Notes: generated by a model from the sequence alone, not told the origin. 64,000 nt of DNA from Sinohyriopsis cumingii (GCA_028554795.2 CM068824.1:163798130-163862129), one strand, 5' to 3'; shown: positions 11,471 through 22,930, counted from the first letter of the stretch. Program-made: numbers and translations.

Positions 11471-11496
11471 GAAGAAAGTTGGGTTGTTGTATAGGA

Positions 11497-12015
11497 TCAA
11501 TAGGTGAAGTGGGTAAAGAAAGACAAACAAACACATATATGGCAAAGAGAATAGACATCTTTTCGAGGCATATGAGTGGCCCTGATAAGGGCCTTTGGGT
11601 TTCTTTTCTTTCCTTCTTCTTCTTCTAGTTTCTTCTTTGACTCCACCATCTTCTTAGTTTTGCTATCGTTGTTGTCTTCTTTTTTCATTTTTTCCTCCTC
11701 CTGTTTTTCCTTCTTCTCTTCCTCTTTCTTCCTTTCATTTTCTTCTTCCTTTTCTATTTTGTTATTCCACTTTCTCATCCTCTGTATGTCCTCTTCATCC
11801 TTCTTCTCCTCCTTTTCTTCTTTAATCAGCTCTCTTAACATATCCTTAAAAGGGTCGTTGGCCACTATAGCGTCAAGGGTTATTGAAAGGTCGTGGGCTA
11901 CTATAGCGTTAAGGGGAATTGAGCAATGGGAAATTGAATGGGCTATTATAGTGTCAAGGGGAATTGAACATAGGGAAATTGAATGGGCCACTTTGGCGTC
12001 AATGGAATTGAACAT
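11497..12015 (-). CDS. acidic/lysine-rich ORF of the dispersed charged module
   Basis: An open minus-strand frame of 172 codons. About 45 residues are encoded by the TAGCGTCAAGG repeat (CSIPLDTIIAHS-type units). A long Glu/Lys coiled-coil stretch (KKDEEDIQRMRKWNNKIEKEEENE and so on) follows, then a tail with KKRNPKALIRATHMPRKD and CHICVCLSFF. The tail has a counterpart on the plus strand at 42,900-43,130 (KESKGPFRGHRLSRKE and CAMCIYVFIL), in a block inverted relative to this one. Preservation of similar tails in the same order suggests real ancestral coding sequence. Acidic coils like this can also arise from simple AAG/GAG repeats, so the full ORF length is doubtful. Function unknown. Confidence 0.4.
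   Translation of the reverse strand: MFNSIDAKVAHSISLCSIPLDTIIAHSISHCSIPLNAIVAHDLSITLDAIVANDPFKDMLRELIKEEKEEKKDEEDIQRMRKWNNKIEKEEENERKKEEEKKEKQEEEKMKKEDNNDSKTKKMVESKKKLEEEEGKKRNPKALIRATHMPRKDVYSLCHICVCLSFFTHFTY
11865..12010. repeat. TATAGCGTCAAGGGGAATTG tandem repeat
   Basis: Four copies of GGGC(C/T)A(C/T)TATAGCGTCAAGG with GGAATTGAACA(T)GGGAAATTG extensions, units of about 36-45 bp. Confidence 0.8.
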
Positions 12016-12424
12016 GAGAATATTATGATTGTATAGTCGTTATGTGTTAGCTTCAACTGTAAGAGAAGGAGATAAAATCTCACAAAATAGAATAACTTTT
12101 ACACTGCCAAAAATACTATGTGGAAAAACGTTAGTATATATTTATAGTCACCATTGGTAGGAAATTCCTTTGGAAAAAACTAGCAGTTATTTTTAGCTAC
12201 AACGTTTGGAAATTCCTTCGAAAAACACAGTATTTATATCCTCAACTTGTGTGAGGTTCCTATTTGAAAACCAAAGTATCTATTTATAGCTACAACCTGT
12301 GGTAAAACCCAAGTATATATTTATTGTCTCAACATTTTCGGCTTCAATGACGTCACTATACTGGAGACTAGGGGAACAATGGCAACAATGTTGCAAGTGG
12401 CTGACTTGAATACACGCTACTGTA
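12016..12424. other. no gene seen
   Basis: Contains three diverged ~70-bp units, each with GGAAATTCCTTTGGAAAAAAC then AGTATTTATAGCTACAAC (12,120-12,320). No coding signal. Confidence 0.5.
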
Positions 12425-12560
12425 GGTTGTTGTTGTTATAGGGTTTAACGCCATTTTTCAGCACACGATAGGCTATACATGGCGGCCAGTATTAATGGCG
12501 GAGGAAGAACCCGGCAAAACCCCAGAAAGAACCACCGACCACCGAGAAGCTACAGGTAGG
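12425..12560 (+). mobile_element. SINE-like dispersed repeat, copy 1
   Basis: Core phrases GGGTTTAACGCCATTTTTCA, GCGGCCAGTATTAATGGCGG and AGGAAGAACCCGGCAAAACC also occur in order at 50,870-50,995 (copy 2). This motif set belongs to a short interspersed repeat common in mollusc genomes; that is recalled, not checked here. No RNA polymerase III boxes were identified with confidence. Confidence 0.6.
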
Positions 12561-12599
12561 TAGGTGAAATTAATTTGATAGGGATAAAGGGAGTTTTAT

Positions 12600-13656
12600 A
12601 CGAAAAAACAAAGACCAGTACATACACACAAAACAAGCGTACGCATGCACACAACCACATACATACAAACGTACGAGTGCGCGTACACACACACACACAC
12701 ATCATAGAGGGAAGAAGATTAAACAAACCCAAAATATACTATCCACAGAGGGAAAGAGGAAAAAACAACCCCCAAATATACTATCCACACACGGAAAGAG
12801 GAAAAAACAAATGCAATATCTACTATGCACAAAAACGTACGTACGCAAGCGCATACAAACGCGCTCTCTACTATCCACACAGAAGTGAAGGAGAAAAACA
12901 AACCCCAAATCTCCTATCCACACAGAAGCGAGGAAAAACAAACCCAAATATATTATCTACACAGGGGAATATAATGATAAACAACCCCTAAATATGCTAT
13001 CCACACACGGGAAGAGGGAAAAAAATATATATACTTTCTACACAGGGGAAGAGGAATAAAAAGTCACAATATCTACTATCCACACAAACGTACGCCAACG
13101 TATACAAACCCCAAAATATACTATCCACACAACGTACGCGAACTCATACAAACCCAATATCTACTATCCATACAAACATTCTCAACTATCCAGCAGAAGG
13201 GACGGAGAAAAACAAACCCAAATTTTTCTATCCACACATAGGCGAGGGAAAACAAACCAAAATAAGCTATCTACACAGAGGAAGAGAAGAAATACAACCC
13301 CCAGATATGCTATCCACACACGGGAAGATGAAACAAACCAAGCCCCCTATATAAAATTCACACACGGGAAGAGGAAAAAGAAACAACAAACACAATATCT
13401 ACTATCCACACAAATGTACGACAACGCATACAAACCCCAAATATAATATCCACACAAACGTACGCGAACGCATACAAACACAATATTTACTATCCACATG
13501 TACACGAACGCATTCAAACACAATATTTACCATCTGCACAAACGTACGCGAACCCATACAAACACACTCTGCTATCCACACAAACATACGCGAACGCAAT
13601 CAAACACAATATCTACTATTCACACAAACGTACGCGAACGCACGCACACAATCACA

Positions 13657-13690
<34 letters not shown>
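12600..13690. repeat. composite satellite: CTATCCACAC units with CACA tract
   Basis: About 25 irregular units combine CTATCCACACACGGGAAGAG, GAAAAAACAAACCCAAATAT and ACGTACGCGAACGCATACAA, ending in an (AC)n run at 13,655-13,688. The reverse complement is at 40,540-40,790, with the same flanks, so this belongs to the inverted block pair. ORFs printed here are artefacts of the repeat. Confidence 0.9.
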
Positions 13691-13910
13691 CAGCAAAGAA
13701 GTTAGTGTTAATAGTCACACTACTCCACAATCACACTAATTGTCAACTAGAATAGTCTCTCTTCTAAAGATTTGGTTGTCCCTTATGACGGGCTGTTTTT
13801 TGGACTCCAAATACACCTGGTTAATGGTGATATCTCCTAGGCCTGGCATCACAGACACCACGGACACAACGGCGTATCCAGTCATTGTCCCTTTTTAACT
13901 GGGTAGGATG
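13691..13910 (-). pseudogene. C-terminal part of the dispersed module (copy at 13.8 kb)
   Basis: Read on the minus strand, this segment contains MPGLGDITINQVYLE followed by the motif IRDNQIFRRETILVD (13,742-13,792). Both line up, at matching spacing, with VPGLGGASINLVHLK and LFRANQISGKDTI on the plus strand at 40,390-40,480. Similarity at the peptide level, with changed codons, indicates coding descent. The block beyond it (CA-repeat side) is also shared in inverted order. No intact start or full ORF remains. Family not recognised. Confidence 0.5.
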
Positions 13911-14299
13911 GATATCAAAGGTCAGTTACTGGAATAAAAACAAGGATACAGTTTCTGTAAATTAACTTCAATACAGGCTACAAAATACTTTGATGATGGC
14001 GTACTTGTATGGAAACAAAATAAGCCACCTTTTTGGGGTTCAACTGACCTACGAGGCTACGAGGCTGAAAGTGTTTTTTACCTTTAATTTTGTTGCCATC
14101 ATTTTTACATAGTTTAAGAGGACACTCGTCAAAAATCTTTCAATTCATGCACAATTGTTTGCAAAAGGTAAAATTACGAAATTTCTGTTATTTATGAACA
14201 TTTTCCATTCGCCGACGCATTGGACAGTGGTTATTAGCAGACAAAAATCACTGCGTTCATGAAAGGTAGTACATAAATGATTTTATAATTATATTCACG
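13911..14299. other. no gene seen
   Basis: AT-rich intergenic DNA without supported features. Confidence 0.5.
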
Positions 14300-14385
14300 T
14301 GTATAATAATAATAATAATGAGGACTTTGTATAGCGCCTAATCTTTAGAAGCTCTAAGCGCTTTACATTAGACAACACCTATAAG
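14300..14385 (+). repeat. (TAA)n plus GTATAGCGC...AAGCGCTTTACA repeat
   Basis: A short (TAA)n run precedes TTTGTATAGCGCCTAATC and AGCTCTAAGCGCTTTACATT. The paired GCGC/AAGCGC phrases next to a TAA run are a pattern of a dispersed repeat common in invertebrates (recalled). Confidence 0.45.
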
Positions 14386-14869
14386 ATAAAAAACATATAA
14401 TAATATTATTACAAAAACAAACACCATGAAATTAGAAAAAACATTAAAAAATAAAAAAACATCTTTTCACACAGGAAGCTGATAATTTCCGGCATACAAA
14501 AGTACTAAAAATGGTAATTACGCCAAGAAATATGCTTGCATAAAAAAGATTCAGCATTCCTCGCGCAAATGCACATAAACAGAAATCAAACACAGCCGTA
14601 CAAGCCGGACTTAATGATACAAGAACAAATGTTATGTATGGGAGGTAATTCAATTAAAGATGCTTCGGAAACTTTCTTGACTTAGTTCCCTTTCAACGCT
14701 AACTGGCATTGATATCGCATTCGATTAAAAAACTGAACTTAACATAGATACTGGAAAATCCAACGTGTACTGAGCGCAGCACTTTAATCTGTTGAAATCG
14801 TTAAGCATAATTAATTTGCATTTTTTTGTGCTAGTTTTTAATGTATTTTTTTTAATTAATTATATGCTA

Positions 14870-15680
14870 TTGATAATGTGACATTGTAGGTTGGACATGA
14901 CTTTGTCCAAAATCAAGTTCATATTCTACCTTTCCAGAATTATTGATTTTGGTTTTGCAGTAATCATGTTTATTTCAATTTAAGTCTTGAACTTTGGAAA
15001 TTGCCTTTGAACTGGCGGGCCTATCTGTCGTTTACTACACCTTTCATATTATAATTTTGGTTGCAGACTTCTAATTATAACTAAGATTTTATTTTGTAGA
15101 CGGTTCTTTTCCATTAGGTAATTTTTAATTTTTTTTTTAAATAGAAAATGTCAATTGTGACCTAAGGTCAGGTGTAAGACTATATAATCTTGTTACTGGC
15201 AAAAATTATTAATTCATGCTTTAATATCTTGGCAGAATCAATTGTACTATGTTGTGTCCAGTAATTCATTGGGCTAGAATTTATTTCTTTAAATTATTTT
15301 AATCAAGCGATTCCTCTCTTTAAATACAAAGTGTTCTTCAAAAATAACAATTTTGGAAGAGATACTTGAATTTATGCTGAAATTTGAAATAAGGATCTAA
15401 TTATTGATTATATCATTGTGATCCAACAAAGACTGTGGGCACATCAGCACTATACGGGCCACCACAGACAAATCAACACTTTCAGCGTTAGATTTTTAAT
15501 TTGGATTTCGACTATAGTTAATTCGGAACTTTAATTATTAGGACTCGTGTCTTTAATTCACTTGTGTTTCAATTCGCAATACCATAAGTTCCTTATTTAC
15601 ATTTTCACTTTCGTTTTCTAGGGAAATAAATTATTTGTTGAACTTTACACAGCTTGATGATTCTCACGTTTTTCTGTTAC
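14870..15680 (+). repeat. LTR-like segment, copy 1
   Basis: Shares many ordered blocks with 56,870-57,600: GACTTTGTCCAAAATCAAG, CATGTTTA(T/C)TTCAATTT, ATAATCTTGTT, ATTGATTATATCATTGTGAT, a CACATCA block, TTCAATTCGCAATAC then AAGTTCCTT, and TTGTTGAACTTTACACA. About 700-800 bp, non-coding, so best read as a solo LTR or LTR of a gypsy-type element. Exact ends and a target duplication were not found. Confidence 0.5.
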
Positions 15681-16167
15681 TTATTTTAAGACCAAAGAGT
15701 CGGAATAGAAAACTAAAGTAGCCACCTGACTCCAACATAACAGTTTTCCTTTTCTCCTAGTAGGAGAAGTGTACCTTGCTGATATCTGCTTTAAATTATA
15801 TTAAACCAAAGAATAGTTTAAAGAGAAACCCATTGCGATTTAAAAGACCAGAACTTTTAAAGATTTGACTGGATTCTTTTGCAAATAAAAGTTATTGAAA
15901 ATTTCAGTGGTATCTTAAAAACGTGCATAAACAAGATGTTACTTTTTAAAAAATCTTTTTATATCTGTACGACTGCAACATAAATCTATTGAGACAGTAA
16001 CCAGTATCAGTAACCAATAAACATGTTTAAACATCTGAAATGGTTTTTATTATAGCCAGCATGTACTGTGGAAAACGTGTTTTTTCACCGAAAAAGAAAT
16101 TCTCTAGCAACAATACAGTATTAGAAAATTTGCTTGGTCATGACCACTGTCATGAAATTCTTGTCAA

Positions 16168-16199
<32 letters not shown>

Positions 16200-16814
16200 T
16201 TGATTACTATATTTAACTCTATCATCCATAGGTTTTCATCACAACCCTGATCATTACATCCCCATAGTTAATTGCTGCTAATTACCAAACCGTCATTTCA
16301 ACCAGAGAATTAATTTCCGTTTGTTTGTAATCACAATTGAACCATCTTGTCATCTCTAGAAAAACATGCTTGTTCTCGTGTGTGTGTACCTGACTTAGCC
16401 CTTTTACACTGTAATGTTTCTCTTCTTTGCTACTCTGATATTGCATGGCTGTCATCTTCTAGTTTATCTTCTTCGCTGCAAATGGAGTTTTCTCTTTTGC
16501 ATTTAGTGTAGTCGGAATAATTTTTTTCTTCTACTTCTCCATCTGTGAATATTTTGGTGTTCACTTTTTTTTTTTGTTGCTTTTTTTGATGGCCTTTATA
16601 GATGATTTTGTTATAAAAACTAAACAAAAATCAAAGCCATTAGAGGAAAAGAACTTACGAGATACCTAGTATTTTTTTAGCAATACTGTATAAATCTCAT
16701 AAATTAGGTCACACTATCAGATTTTTGAGTTTAACACTGCAAGTTTAGCAATAGGCTAAAATGTACTGGAATTAAAGCATTGGGCACACTCTATTTAATC
16801 AGTGTTAAATAACA
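15681..16814. other. no gene seen
   Basis: AT-rich DNA with a (GA)n tract at about 16,172-16,199. The only long frame (minus, 16,430-16,627) is Lys-rich low complexity with no supporting signal. Confidence 0.5.
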
Positions 16815-16990
16815 ATAGTAGTGATAGGGGGCGATTGAGCGTCAAGGGAAAATCCAGTAGAAAAAGGTGTACCGGGCCTTTAGCATCAACATTTATAGCG
16901 TCAAGGGGAAATCCAGTCAAAAAGGTGCCCGGCCCTTTAGCGTCCAAAGTGACCTTGGGCCACTATAGCGTCAAGGGAAAGTTGAAGATA
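16815..16990. repeat. GGGCGATTGAGCGTCAAGGG repeat
   Basis: Three to four units with AGCGTCAAGGG(G)AAATCCAGT, AAAAGGTG(T/C)(A/C)C and CGGGCCTTTAGC. The first unit matches, inverted, the sequence at 43,015-43,065 (GGGGCGATCGAGCGTCAAGA on its minus strand), including the flanking AGTGATA. Confidence 0.75.
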
Positions 16991-17058
16991 GGGTGTGTTT
17001 TGTATAGGGACAATATGAGTCAAATACAAATACAAATAGCAGAGACAAATAAATTAAA

Positions 17059-17167
<109 letters not shown>

Positions 17168-17247
17168 CATATACATAGATTGATGAACATTTAATATATC
17201 ACACCTGAAATATAAAATCGACTACAATTTATTTTTAGGCAAGAGTG

Positions 17248-17288
17248 CAAATCTATCGAGATAGATCAGTAGCCCTGAAAAGAGACGT
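17248..17288 (-). pseudogene. FRAT-type motif on the minus strand
   Basis: Minus-strand reading SLFRATDLSR then a stop. It matches the motif found at 18,416 (VIFRATNFSRKEI) and 40,432. Only this fragment is recognisable; sequence between 17,290 and 17,700 does not clearly show the rest of the module on this strand. Confidence 0.4.
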
Positions 17289-17334
17289 TGTTTTTTTTAA
17301 AACATCATTTCCTTAACACAGAGGGCATCGCACA

Positions 17335-17484
17335 AGTCTTCTTCTCTTCCTCAAACCTCTTCTGACTTCTTGACCCTAGATGAGGACACTCTTCAGACAG
17401 CCTTGTCTCTTCAGATAGATCCTTCTTTTTCAAACGATTGTATCGGTGATCCAGATGATTATCCATAATGATTTGGCATACATG
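17335..17484 (+). pseudogene. coding-like fragment, acidic/Ser-rich
   Basis: Open frame without ATG. It encodes a Ser/Asp/Leu-rich peptide (SSDFLTLDEDTLQTALSLQ, then GDPDDYP) ending in a double stop TAATGA. Codon usage looks protein-like. Its place just inside the left edge suggests a truncated Maverick gene. Function not recognised. Confidence 0.3.
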
Positions 17485-17692
17485 GGTAAGTCCGTGCGGA
17501 ACAGCATGGACGATACTAGGGTAGATGATTCAACGTTTGTCCACATTTTGTGACGAGAACAGGTGAAGGGAATGAAGTGAACTGCCTTTATTTATAGTGA
17601 AAGAGCGGATCGTAACGGAGTGAGTTCTTTCACCAAACCAAACACGCGTTTAAAAAAAATCAGTCACAGGGCGGAATCTTCTTCCAATCCCT

Positions 17693-17698
17693 ATATAG
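17693..17698 (+). promoter_or_regulatory. TATA-like box
   Basis: TATATA in CCCTATATAGGTACG, 49 bp before the ATG at 17,747. Similar spacing recurs at other genes of this element. Confidence 0.5.
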
Positions 17699-17746
17699 GT
17701 ACGCTAGCGTCCGTGCGCATTGAATCAATGTGACATTTTTTAGAAC

Positions 17747-18480
17747 ATGACGGAAACTACGAAGACGATGAATTGGGGTGCACCGGCTGTGGAGACGAGG
17801 AGTGATGACGTAGCAATGGCTACCAAAGCAAACAAAGTCCTACTTCCAGAAGAGAACGATTTTAATTGGGATTTAGTGGATATTCTCTCTTCACAAGAAT
17901 TTATTCCGGTACAAGCACCTTCGCCACCTTCTCCTTCCTTACCGTATGTCGAGGATTTTAAACAGAGACGGAAAGAAGAATTGGAGAAATTTTTGCAACA
18001 GCAGAAAGAAGCAGAACAAGCATTTCACATTCAACAGAAACAGCGAGAAGAAGAAGAGGCACGAAGTAAACAACAGGAAGAAGAAGCAGAGTAGTAACAA
18101 GGTCTAGGAAAGAAGGAAGGCGGTGAAAGTCAAACGGTAACGGTATTCTTAGACATTTTGGCAGAATTAAGGAGTCTGAAACAAATGTATCAGACTTCTT
18201 TAATACGACCAAAGAGAGAAAGACCTTCCCAAGCCAAATAGCCCAACCCTGTTACTACACCTGAGATACCAGCCCTAGTGATTTCTACCAAATCATCGAC
18301 AGGAGCAAGTCCAGAAGTAGGCCTTGGCCGTGGTAAAGGTTTAAGTTAGTTAAAGCTGATTGCTTCCCGTTCCTGAGTTGTTGTTTTTTTAATTAAACAA
18401 AACAAACACTAAACAGTCATTTTCAGGGCCACCAACTTCTCTCGAAAAGAGATATTATTAATTTTGCCAAAATCAATTAA
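17747..18480 (+). pseudogene. Maverick-region gene of the charged-module family
   Basis: The ATG at 17,747 opens a frame that continues to 18,349 (200 codons) with only TAGTAA at 18,092-18,097 and TAG at 18,239 interrupting it. The product has an N-terminal part with ENDFNWDLVDILSSQEF, a Pro/Ser patch, and a Glu/Gln coiled coil (QQKEAEQAFHIQQKQREEEE). A helix LDILAELRSLKQMY and a Gly-rich end (VGLGRGKGLS) follow. Further on, VIFRATNFSRKEILL (about 18,412-18,460) matches the motif of the dispersed module. The first part of the gene looks lightly mutated compared with the other module copies. Either this is a Maverick virion gene related to the module, or the module inserted here. Function unknown. 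Confidence 0.45.
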
Positions 18481-18808
18481 AACTCAAAATCCCTCTTTTT
18501 GCCCCCTGATGGTGGTGTGTGAGTGCGTAAGTGTTGGTCCTTATTCTAAAACAATTAAAACCAAGAGACACTTACGTTGTTCTGTATGGTCTATTCTGAT
18601 ACAATCTTTACAATCCAATTCACAACACAACACTTTGAAAAGTTCATAGACTTATTATGTGTTTTTATTCACTCTCCTTTTTTAATTTCTTCGATTTCAC
18701 AGGTTTTTCCACTTCTTCTTCACTTTCGTCTAGTCTTATTTGCTTCTCTTTCTTCTCTTTCTGGACGTGTCTGGATTCTTCCTTTTGAGAGGTTACCTCT
18801 TCTTCTGC
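18481..18808. other. spacer; downstream part of CCHC gene region
   Basis: No plus-strand gene. On the minus strand, below the CCHC stop at 18,809, another frame stays open and Lys/Glu-rich (EKEEKEANKTRRK-type composition). The zinc-knuckle protein may once have had a basic/acidic tail reached through a frameshift. Confidence 0.35.
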
Positions 18809-19111
18809 CTATTCGGAACCCCTCTCTTCCTCTTGCTCCTGTCGTATCTTAGGGCAGTCTGAAGACCAATGTCCTTCCTCTTGACAATGATAACAGGTAT
18901 CCTGACCTTTGTCTCTTCTGACGCCTGTCTTGCTTTTTTGACGGTCTGGACATTTTGTAGCCCGATGCCATTTCTTCTGAAATATATAGCAAGTTTCTTG
19001 ACTTTTATCTCGAAAGGAGGGGGATTAGTCCTTCGGCTTGTGTGAAGAAAACTTTTGTATGACACCTCGCAAAGCTCTGATTAGAAGTTCGATCTGTGTT
19101 GGATCTTTCAT
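18809..19111 (-). pseudogene. CCHC zinc-knuckle protein inside the Maverick
   Basis: Minus strand, ATG at 19,111-19,109 and stop at 18,811-18,809: 100 codons with one in-frame TAA near codon 30. A helix (IELLIRALRGVIQKF) comes first. Then come two CCHC knuckles: CYHCQEEGHWSSDC is canonical (Cx2Cx4Hx4C), while CYIFQKKWHRATKC keeps the spacing but has lost the second Cys. CCHC knuckles bind single-stranded nucleic acid and are usual in retroelement Gag proteins. I do not know them as standard Maverick genes. It is transcribed away from the polymerase gene, 137 bp apart, with a good TATA box between. It could be a captured retroelement gag fragment, but its own promoter argues for use by the element. 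Confidence 0.65.
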
Positions 19112-19161
19112 CGCTCCGGTCAGCATGAGAGTGAAATTAATACTCAGAGGGAAGACACTGA

Positions 19162-19172
19162 CCTTTTATATA
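19162..19172 (-). promoter_or_regulatory. TATA box of the CCHC gene
   Basis: TATATAAAAGG on the minus strand, about 50 bp before the CCHC ATG. This is the best TATA match in the element and lies in the divergent promoter shared with the polymerase gene. No equally good box faces the polymerase. Confidence 0.65.
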
Positions 19173-19248
19173 GGGAAGACACAGGCCTGACATTGATACA
19201 AGGACCCATAGCGCTTAAAATGTAGTCATTTGACTTTTAGCAGTCAAG

Positions 19249-22200
19249 ATGAAACGATCGCATCATTTCGTGGAAAAAGGAGAAGAAAGTAAGAGACAGA
19301 AACGTGAACTATCGCCTCGCACAGTAGCCACAGTTTTGGCTCAAATTCATGCCAGCGATTTTGAAGATGACGTGAGTGATCCATAATCCAGACCAAGAGA
19401 GTTTACACCAAACCAAAGTTCATCACCACTACTAAACTCTGAAAAGTACCATGACATTTGAGAGACGGAAAAGCGCTCATATATAAACTTTAGAACCACA
19501 ACCTACACGTTAACGGTGAAGTTTAAATATTTAAAGTCCTACCTACCGTTTGAGGAAGCAGAGGGGTTCAAGCCAAAGAAGACAATTGATTGAGACTTTC
19601 CATTCATCATGACAGTCCGAATTAACAAGCCACTAGAACGGAAGTGTTTAACCCGGCCATCGTGATGGGACGAACGTACGCCGACAAGAACGACACTTAA
19701 GAATAGAATAGAGCCTGGAAAACTATTAAACAATTGGACCGATCCAAATAACGAAGAGAAGCAAAACTCCTGTTACATCAAGCGGGGATATCCAAAGACA
19801 CACCCTGTGGCATTCCTGAAATGCAAAAACTGCAAGACGTCTTATATCCACGCTACACCTTGAAAGTGCATCCTCAAGAAGTGCAAGGATATCTGTTGTT
19901 TCGAGGCAAAAATTTCAAAGACGGAAAATACACACGTCTATCATCACGATGAAAATTTCCATGTCATTACCATTATCACCGGATTCTTGTGATACAGCTA
20001 TTACTGTGAGAAATGTGACTATGGCTATAACAATCAAGAGCAACACAAGTAATGTGGATAGAAATGTGTGGGATGTTTGGCCTCTAAACCCTGTCTGGAC
20101 GAAGGACAACCAAGAATACATTGCCCTGCATGTCAGCGCACTTTTGTCAGCTCTACCTGTTACCAACAAAAGAAGAAAAGTGTATCTCAACTGCTGAGAT
20201 TGTGCCCTATTTGTGGAAAGGTCTACGTAGCATTAGTGCCAAGTTACACGTTATGTTCAGGAAAGAAACGATGTCACATTTGTCACCAAATCGTGGACTT
20301 GGAACACGAATGCTACATTAAAAAATACCAACCCAACAGGAAGAAGATGACGACAAGAAGAAAGGCAGTTTCATCTTTTTCGATTTCGAATTCATGAAAG
20401 AGATTGGCATTCACATTCCTAATGTCTGCGTGGCTCACACAGTGCGCTAGAAGTGGATCCAAGAGCCTATCTTTAGTCATTGCCCTCTCTGTAGCAAGAT
20501 TCCTGGAGGACGTGAAAAAAAACTTTCGGGGACCTAACATACTGACCGATTTTGCCCAATGGATCTTAGACCGCATCGACGAGACGTGGAGCCAAGAGGA
20601 CATCGAACGTTACGGTGATTGTCATCGCCATGCCACGGCGAGGGCTCACAATTTATCGGGAGTCGATGGACAGTTTCTTTTGAGATACTCTACGGAACAT
20701 TGCACCGAACGTCCTAAAGTCACTTTGTACGGAGCCAAAATCATTTCTGTGCAAGTGGGACAAGTGCAGTTGAAAGATTTGATGAGTTACTTGGCCATGC
20801 CTTTGAGCCGAATGCCTAAAACGTTAGGAATGACAGAAATGGCCAAAGGTTATTTTTTGCACTTTTTCAATACCGAAGCCAATCAACACGCCGTTCTACC
20901 ACATTTGCCTGATGCTCACTACGACCCCAATAACATTTGTACGGAGCAACGAGAAGCTGTATACGTTTGGTACCACTCTCACGCCTCAAACCCCTTCGAC
21001 TTTCAAGAAGAAATGTTAAGGTATTGTTGTTCGGACGTGGACATTTTACGGCGTTGCTGTGAAAAATTTTGAGAACTGTTCATGGAGCACGGAGGGATTA
21101 ATCCTTTGAAAAAAGCCTGTACCATTGCCAAAGCGTGTTCCTTAGTGTACCCTGACTGTCATAAGTCTTCAAACGACGAACTTTGTCAAACGTCAATACT
21201 CGCTCGAACCCCTACCATGGCTACATTACTGGTGCGACAAGGAAGACAAATGGATCTAACATGCCCGAAACGGAGGAGGCGAAAAGACCACTGGAACGTA
21301 TTTGGTGGATGGTTGGGACTTAGAAAAACCCCAACACGTGTACTAGTTTAACGGTTGCTTTTTTCACGGATGTCCCATCTGCTACCCACAACTAAAAAAT
21401 CAGTTTTTACAACGTACCATGGAAGACTTGTACCAGGCTACTTGTCAGCGGCGCTTGAAGTTCGAACAGCAAGGATACCAAGTGGTGGAATTCTGGGAAA
21501 ACGAGTAAGATCACCGTTTGAAATCCGATCCCGTGTTTAAACTCATCGTGGAAAGTTGCAAATTGGTTGACCCACTGAACCCTCGGCACAGTTTGTACGG
21601 AGGGTGATCGAATGCCACCTGTTTGCTTTACAACGCTGACGAGGAGAAAGGATAAGAAATAAAATACTTGGACGTGTGTTCGCTGTATCCTTACGCGTGC
21701 AAATATTGTCTCTTTCACACAGGGCACCCGCAATGTCTGACGAAACACATCGATCTGGACAAAATTCAAAAATGCAAAGGCTTGATTAAATGTAAAGTCT
21801 TGCCTCCCACGGACTTGTACCCTCCAGTATTACCTCACCATTGCCAAGGCAAACTGATGTTTTTCTTGTGCCGTTCTTGTGCCGAAACGTGCAACCAAGA
21901 CCGACCATGTCAGCACACCCAGAAAGAACGCACTTTGACTGGAACGTTGGTCATTGTGGAATAGTTTAAAGCCCTAGATCTTGGATACCAACTGGTAGAA
22001 GTGTACGAAAATTGCAACTTTCCCAAGACAGAAAAATACAACAAGTGAGACTAAACTCAAAAAGTCATTTCCGCGAACTTCGTGGATGCTTTTTTGAAAC
22101 TGAAACAATAAGACAGTGGCTATCCTTCCTGGTGTTACACTCCCGAAGACCAAGAGAAATTCAAAGAAATACTGGGAGCAAGAAGGCATCACTTTCGACC

Positions 22201-22878
22201 ACATCGAGAAACACGAAGGAAGGCGATCGTTTGCCAAAGTGATGTTAAATTGCTTGTGGGGTCAAATGGCACAAGGCCGTGTTTACCTCAAGATAGAGTA
22301 TTTTTCCGATCCTTTCCGCTACTTCCAGATGATTCGCGACAAAACCAAATACATGAAATACGTGGACGTTCTTTTTGAGGACTTGCTCCTAGTCAATTAC
22401 GAAGAACTGGACTTTGTAGAAGCTGACAAATTTGGAAATGTCATCATTGTGGCTTACGTGACAGCCCATGCTGGCATTAAATTGTGCGAAGCTTTAGAAC
22501 TGTTAGGAGATAGTGTACTGTAATTTGACACGGACAGTTGCACCTGACATCGAAGGAGACCGTTTAGGAGCCTGGACGGACGAGCACCCTATCGACAAGA
22601 TTCTAAGTTTTGCTAGTGGCGGACCTAATAATTACGGCTACGAATACCCGGACCACCAAGGAGAAGTACACACCGAGTGTAAAGTGAAAGGACTGACTCT
22701 CAATTATCGCACCAGTCGAGTGGTGAACTTTGGCGTATTGAAAGAAGCCTTGCAGTCTTTAAAGGATCAAGGTTTTAAAGTGACCACCTACCAGCCTCAC
22801 AAGAATGTACGTTTAGCCATACACCAAATCGTCAGTCGGCGTTTAGCAAAGGTTTATCAAATCGTGTACCAGAAGTGA
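19249..22878 (+). pseudogene. polB: protein-primed family B DNA polymerase of Maverick/Polinton
   Basis: The start at 19,249 gives a basic N-terminus (KRSHHF, SKRQKREL, a possible nuclear signal), and one frame runs to about 20,340 with scattered stops. It includes a Cys/His cluster typical of Polinton polymerases (YYCEKCDYGYNN, HCPACQRTF, CPICGKVY, CHICHQIV; about 19,990-20,310). Exo I follows as FIFFDFEF in the next frame. Exonuclease continuation at 20,500-21,070 has NILTDFAQWIL, DGQFLLRY, MPKTLGMTEMAKGYF and YCCSDVDILRRCCE. Palm motif A is DVCSLYPYACKY near 21,670; motif B is KVMLNCLWGQM near 22,240; motif C is FDTDS near 22,522, with a stop just before it. The order matches DNA_pol_B_2 enzymes that replicate linear DNA from a terminal protein. 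About ten stops and several frameshifts make it inactive. Confidence 0.9.
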
Positions 22879-22922
22879 GTGCGGCTTCCCAATCACTTCA
22901 CTTTACCTTATGAACATGCCGG

Positions 22923-22930
22923 TATAAAAA
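22923..22930 (+). promoter_or_regulatory. TATA-like box of the BIR gene
   Basis: TATAAAAA, 43 bp before the ATG at 22,966 and just after the polymerase stop. Confidence 0.55.

Noticed and set aside
11576-12028. 150-codon plus-strand Ser/Phe-rich ORF
   Set aside because: Antisense of the acidic Glu/Lys ORF; the minus strand has the similarity to 42.9 kb.
12575-13755. Several ORFs on both strands rich in Thr/His or Val/Cys
   Set aside because: Products of the CTATCCACAC/CACA satellite; no conservation with the inverted copy at the peptide level.
18412-18460. TTTTCAGGGCCACCA as a histone-type 3' stem-loop (also 17,286 minus and 40,441)
   Set aside because: The left arm needed to pair with AGGGCC is absent at all three places, and the similarity is explained better as the coding motif FRA(T/N).
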